Both the position numbers and the translations under genes were made by a program. A stretch of DNA of 9,739 bases from Prevotellaceae bacterium (GTDB lineage: Bacteria > Bacteroidota > Bacteroidia > Bacteroidales > UBA932): contig JAITOP010000192.1 in NCBI GenBank assembly GCA_031289895.1, forward strand, positions 1 through 9,739, in the 5' to 3' direction. Below are positions 7,685 to 9,739 of the stretch, in pieces. The notes under the pieces are model-generated. The model worked only from the letters and a program-made list of their open reading frames with translations, did no database searches and was not told where the DNA came from. The first letter of the stretch is position 1. Each line of letters starts with the position of its first letter.

Positions 7685-9739
7685 ATGCTTATGGAGTATT
7701 CGGTAGATTTTATAGAATATATTCGTCGTTTGCCGTTTGTGCGATTGATTATTCCGTTTTTGTGCGGAATTATTGCCGAAGAATTAATTTTTAAACAAAC
7801 AATTGATTTTTCGTATCTTACATTTGTTTTGCTGTTTTTTTTCTTTTTGTTGTTTTTTTTGAAATTGGGTAAATCGTATAAATATCGCTGGTTGTGGGGA
7901 TTTCTTATATTTTGTAATTTATTTTTGTTGGGCGCAGGTATAATGAAAAATCGCCAGCATCAAACAACATTATTGCTTGACAAACAAACATTTTTTAGCG
8001 GTATTGTCATTGATAATCCGGATGTTGACGTCCAATTTACCAAATTGACGTTACAAATAAAATCGTATAGCGACAGTTCTAAAAATTGGATTGCAACAAA
8101 CGAAAATGTTTTTATTTATGTGCTTACCGATAGCATTTCCAATACTTTACAACTTGGCGATGTTTTGCTGTTGAATGCAAAATTTTTGGCAAATCCGCCG
8201 CCCAAAAATCCCGAAGAATTTGATTATTCATATTATCTTGCACGGCGAAAATTTTTTGCAACTGCCTTTATATCTGACGGTAATTATAAAAAAGTGCGAC
8301 ATGAAAATTTATGGTTTCGCAAAGCAGTTTTGAATATTCAAACCGCAATGTTCGATTGCTTTGAAAAAATAGGAATAAACGACGATAATTTTGCTGTTCT
8401 TCGCGCGTTAATTATTGGCGACAAGCAATTGCTGAGCGAAGAACTTATCGATTCGTACAGCGCGGCGGGCGCAATGCACGTTCTTGCGGTTAGCGGTTTG
8501 CACGTGGGATTGGTTTATGCGGTTTTGTTTTTCTTGCTGCGCCTCACGGGCAAACGGCGATTTGGAAAACTTATTCGGGCAATCGCAATTTTCGTCGGAC
8601 TTTGGATGTATGCTTCGCTGGCTGCATTTTCGCCTTCGGTTTGTCGCGCTTGCGTAATGTTTTCGTTTGTGTTGTTTGGCGATGCGTTTGGCAGAAAAGT
8701 TAACATTTACAATTCGTTAGCGGCATCAGCACTGTTTTTGCTGATTATAAATCCTTACAATATTTTTGAAGTCGGATTTCAGTTGTCGTATTGTGCGGTT
8801 ATTGCGATAGTTTATTTTCAGCCTTTGCTGTATAAAACTATTTACATACGCAACAAAATTCTGAATTACATTTTTGCTCTTGCAACAGTTTCAATTACAG
8901 CGCAAATAGGCACTTCGGTAATATCAATATTTTATTTTCATGTTTTCCCAAATTATTTTATAATTACAAATATTTTAATAATTCCGTTAGTTACAGTGAT
9001 AATGTTTACTGTTGCTGCAACCCTTATGCTATCATGGATTCCTGTGATTGGAACATTGGTTGGAACATTTTTGGATATTTGCGTTTCGGCAGCAAATGAG
9101 GTTACAAAACATGTTGAAATATTACCGTATTCGCTTTCCGAAAATATTTATATAAGCACGCCTCAAATCGCTGTAGCCATTGTTGCTATTATACTTTTAG
9201 CGTTTTATATTGAATTTAAAAACCGAAAAATTATATTTGCCTTGCTCGCTTGTATTATTATATTTTCAGGCATAAATTCGTATCATAAAATCGAAAATAA
9301 AACTCAAAAACAAATTATTGTTTATCGCACGCGAGGCTCGTCGTATATAAGTTTTGTTGCAGGACAAAATTCCGCAAACATACGCGATGTTGAAAACAAA
9401 GACAACGATTTTGAATTTAACACACAAAACAATTTTATAAAACTTGGAATAAAGCGCGTTGAAACATTTTTGCTTTCCGACGATATTCAAACGTCAAACG
9501 TAATACAGTCGTACAAAAACATTATTTGGTTTAATAAAAAATCGGTGAAAATAGCAACAGAAAACGATGATTTTCGCTGGCAAAAGCCGTTTGATATTGA
9601 TTTTTTAATTATAAATAAAAATTCGGGCAATAATCCGCAAAAAATTTTTGATAATTATTGTCCCAAAACACTGATAATCGACTCATCTGTACAAGCATGG
9701 CAAGCCCGCCGCTGGATTGCCGAAGCCGAAAACCGAAAT
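7685..9739 (+). CDS. comEC: ComEC/Rec2 family DNA-uptake channel, 3' partial
   Basis: This is the inner-membrane protein that passes single-stranded DNA into the cytoplasm during natural transformation. The frame is open from 7685 to the right edge (685 codons, no stop). It starts with two or three N-terminal membrane segments (about residues 18-90, including a Phe-rich stretch). A DUF4131/OB-like domain follows (GDVLLLNAKF, NPEEFDYSYYLARR). The competence-domain signatures come next: LIIGDKQLL (about 242-250), HVLAVSGLHVG (265-275), SPSVCRA and VGFQLSYCAV. Several further membrane segments end near residue 535, and a soluble tail includes KTLIIDSS and a RRWIAEAEN-like end. That tail resembles the end of Bacteroidota ComEC proteins, so probably only a short piece is missing. 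No HxHxDH metallo-beta-lactamase motif is seen. The start could be ATG 7685 or ATG 7691 (encoding MLMEYS); neither has a Shine-Dalgarno. The upstream in-frame stop is TGA at 7643. This gene is unrelated to the PUL. Confidence 0.93.
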   Translation, partial: MLMEYSVDFIEYIRRLPFVRLIIPFLCGIIAEELIFKQTIDFSYLTFVLLFFFFLLFFLKLGKSYKYRWLWGFLIFCNLFLLGAGIMKNRQHQTTLLLDKQTFFSGIVIDNPDVDVQFTKLTLQIKSYSDSSKNWIATNENVFIYVLTDSISNTLQLGDVLLLNAKFLANPPPKNPEEFDYSYYLARRKFFATAFISDGNYKKVRHENLWFRKAVLNIQTAMFDCFEKIGINDDNFAVLRALIIGDKQLLSEELIDSYSAAGAMHVLAVSGLHVGLVYAVLFFLLRLTGKRRFGKLIRAIAIFVGLWMYASLAAFSPSVCRACVMFSFVLFGDAFGRKVNIYNSLAASALFLLIINPYNIFEVGFQLSYCAVIAIVYFQPLLYKTIYIRNKILNYIFALATVSITAQIGTSVISIFYFHVFPNYFIITNILIIPLVTVIMFTVAATLMLSWIPVIGTLVGTFLDICVSAANEVTKHVEILPYSLSENIYISTPQIAVAIVAIILLAFYIEFKNRKIIFALLACIIIFSGINSYHKIENKTQKQIIVYRTRGSSYISFVAGQNSANIRDVENKDNDFEFNTQNNFIKLGIKRVETFLLSDDIQTSNVIQSYKNIIWFNKKSVKIATENDDFRWQKPFDIDFLIINKNSGNNPQKIFDNYCPKTLIIDSSVQAWQARRWIAEAENRN

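Noticed and set aside
7553..7690. Exact 11-bp direct repeat AAAATATGCTT at 7553-7563 and 7680-7690
   Set aside because: It is a short, AT-rich repeat with unrelated flanks and no insertion between the copies that looks like a mobile element; probably chance.

Overview
The window looks like AT-rich chromosomal DNA from a member of the Bacteroidota, probably Bacteroidales-like. The reasons are a SusC/SusD pair, enzymes with lipoprotein signal peptides, start codons preceded by A/T-rich sequence instead of Shine-Dalgarno motifs, and a TTTG...nnnnTTTG promoter of the kind used by the phylum's primary sigma factor. Genus and species cannot be read from this sequence. All genes lie on the + strand.

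Positions 1-7406 are a compact polysaccharide utilisation locus (PUL). In order it holds the 3' part of a SusC-type TonB-dependent glycan importer (cut by the window's left edge), a SusD-type surface glycan-binding lipoprotein, a GH71/GH99-like glycosidase lipoprotein, and a GH97 enzyme whose active-site residues match the inverting, SusB-like (alpha-glucosidase) subgroup. SusC and SusD are 20 nt apart and the two glycosidases 12 nt apart. A perfect 12-bp hairpin with a short T-tract separates the two pairs and may lower expression of the enzymes relative to SusCD. A likely working model is that the GH71/99-like enzyme cuts an alpha-linked glycan at the cell surface, SusD/SusC bind and import the fragments, and GH97 releases terminal alpha-glucose in the periplasm. 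The substrate is not determined. An alpha-glucan, or a glycan with alpha-glucose on mannose, would both fit.

Positions 7407-7684 are an AT-rich intergenic stretch of 278 bp. It contains a strong terminator hairpin (7510-7552), which closes the PUL, and a Bacteroidota-type promoter (7641-7671) for the next gene. I see no tRNA, rRNA, CRISPR array, insertion sequence or riboswitch in it.

From 7685 to the right edge there is one long open frame without a stop. It encodes ComEC/Rec2, the inner-membrane DNA-uptake channel. It is functionally unrelated to the PUL and marks its downstream boundary. Its visible C-terminal part has no metal-binding HxHxDH motif.

I found no plainly new type of system. 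The most interesting item is the pairing of an atypical GH71/99-like enzyme with an inverting-type GH97 under one SusCD pair.
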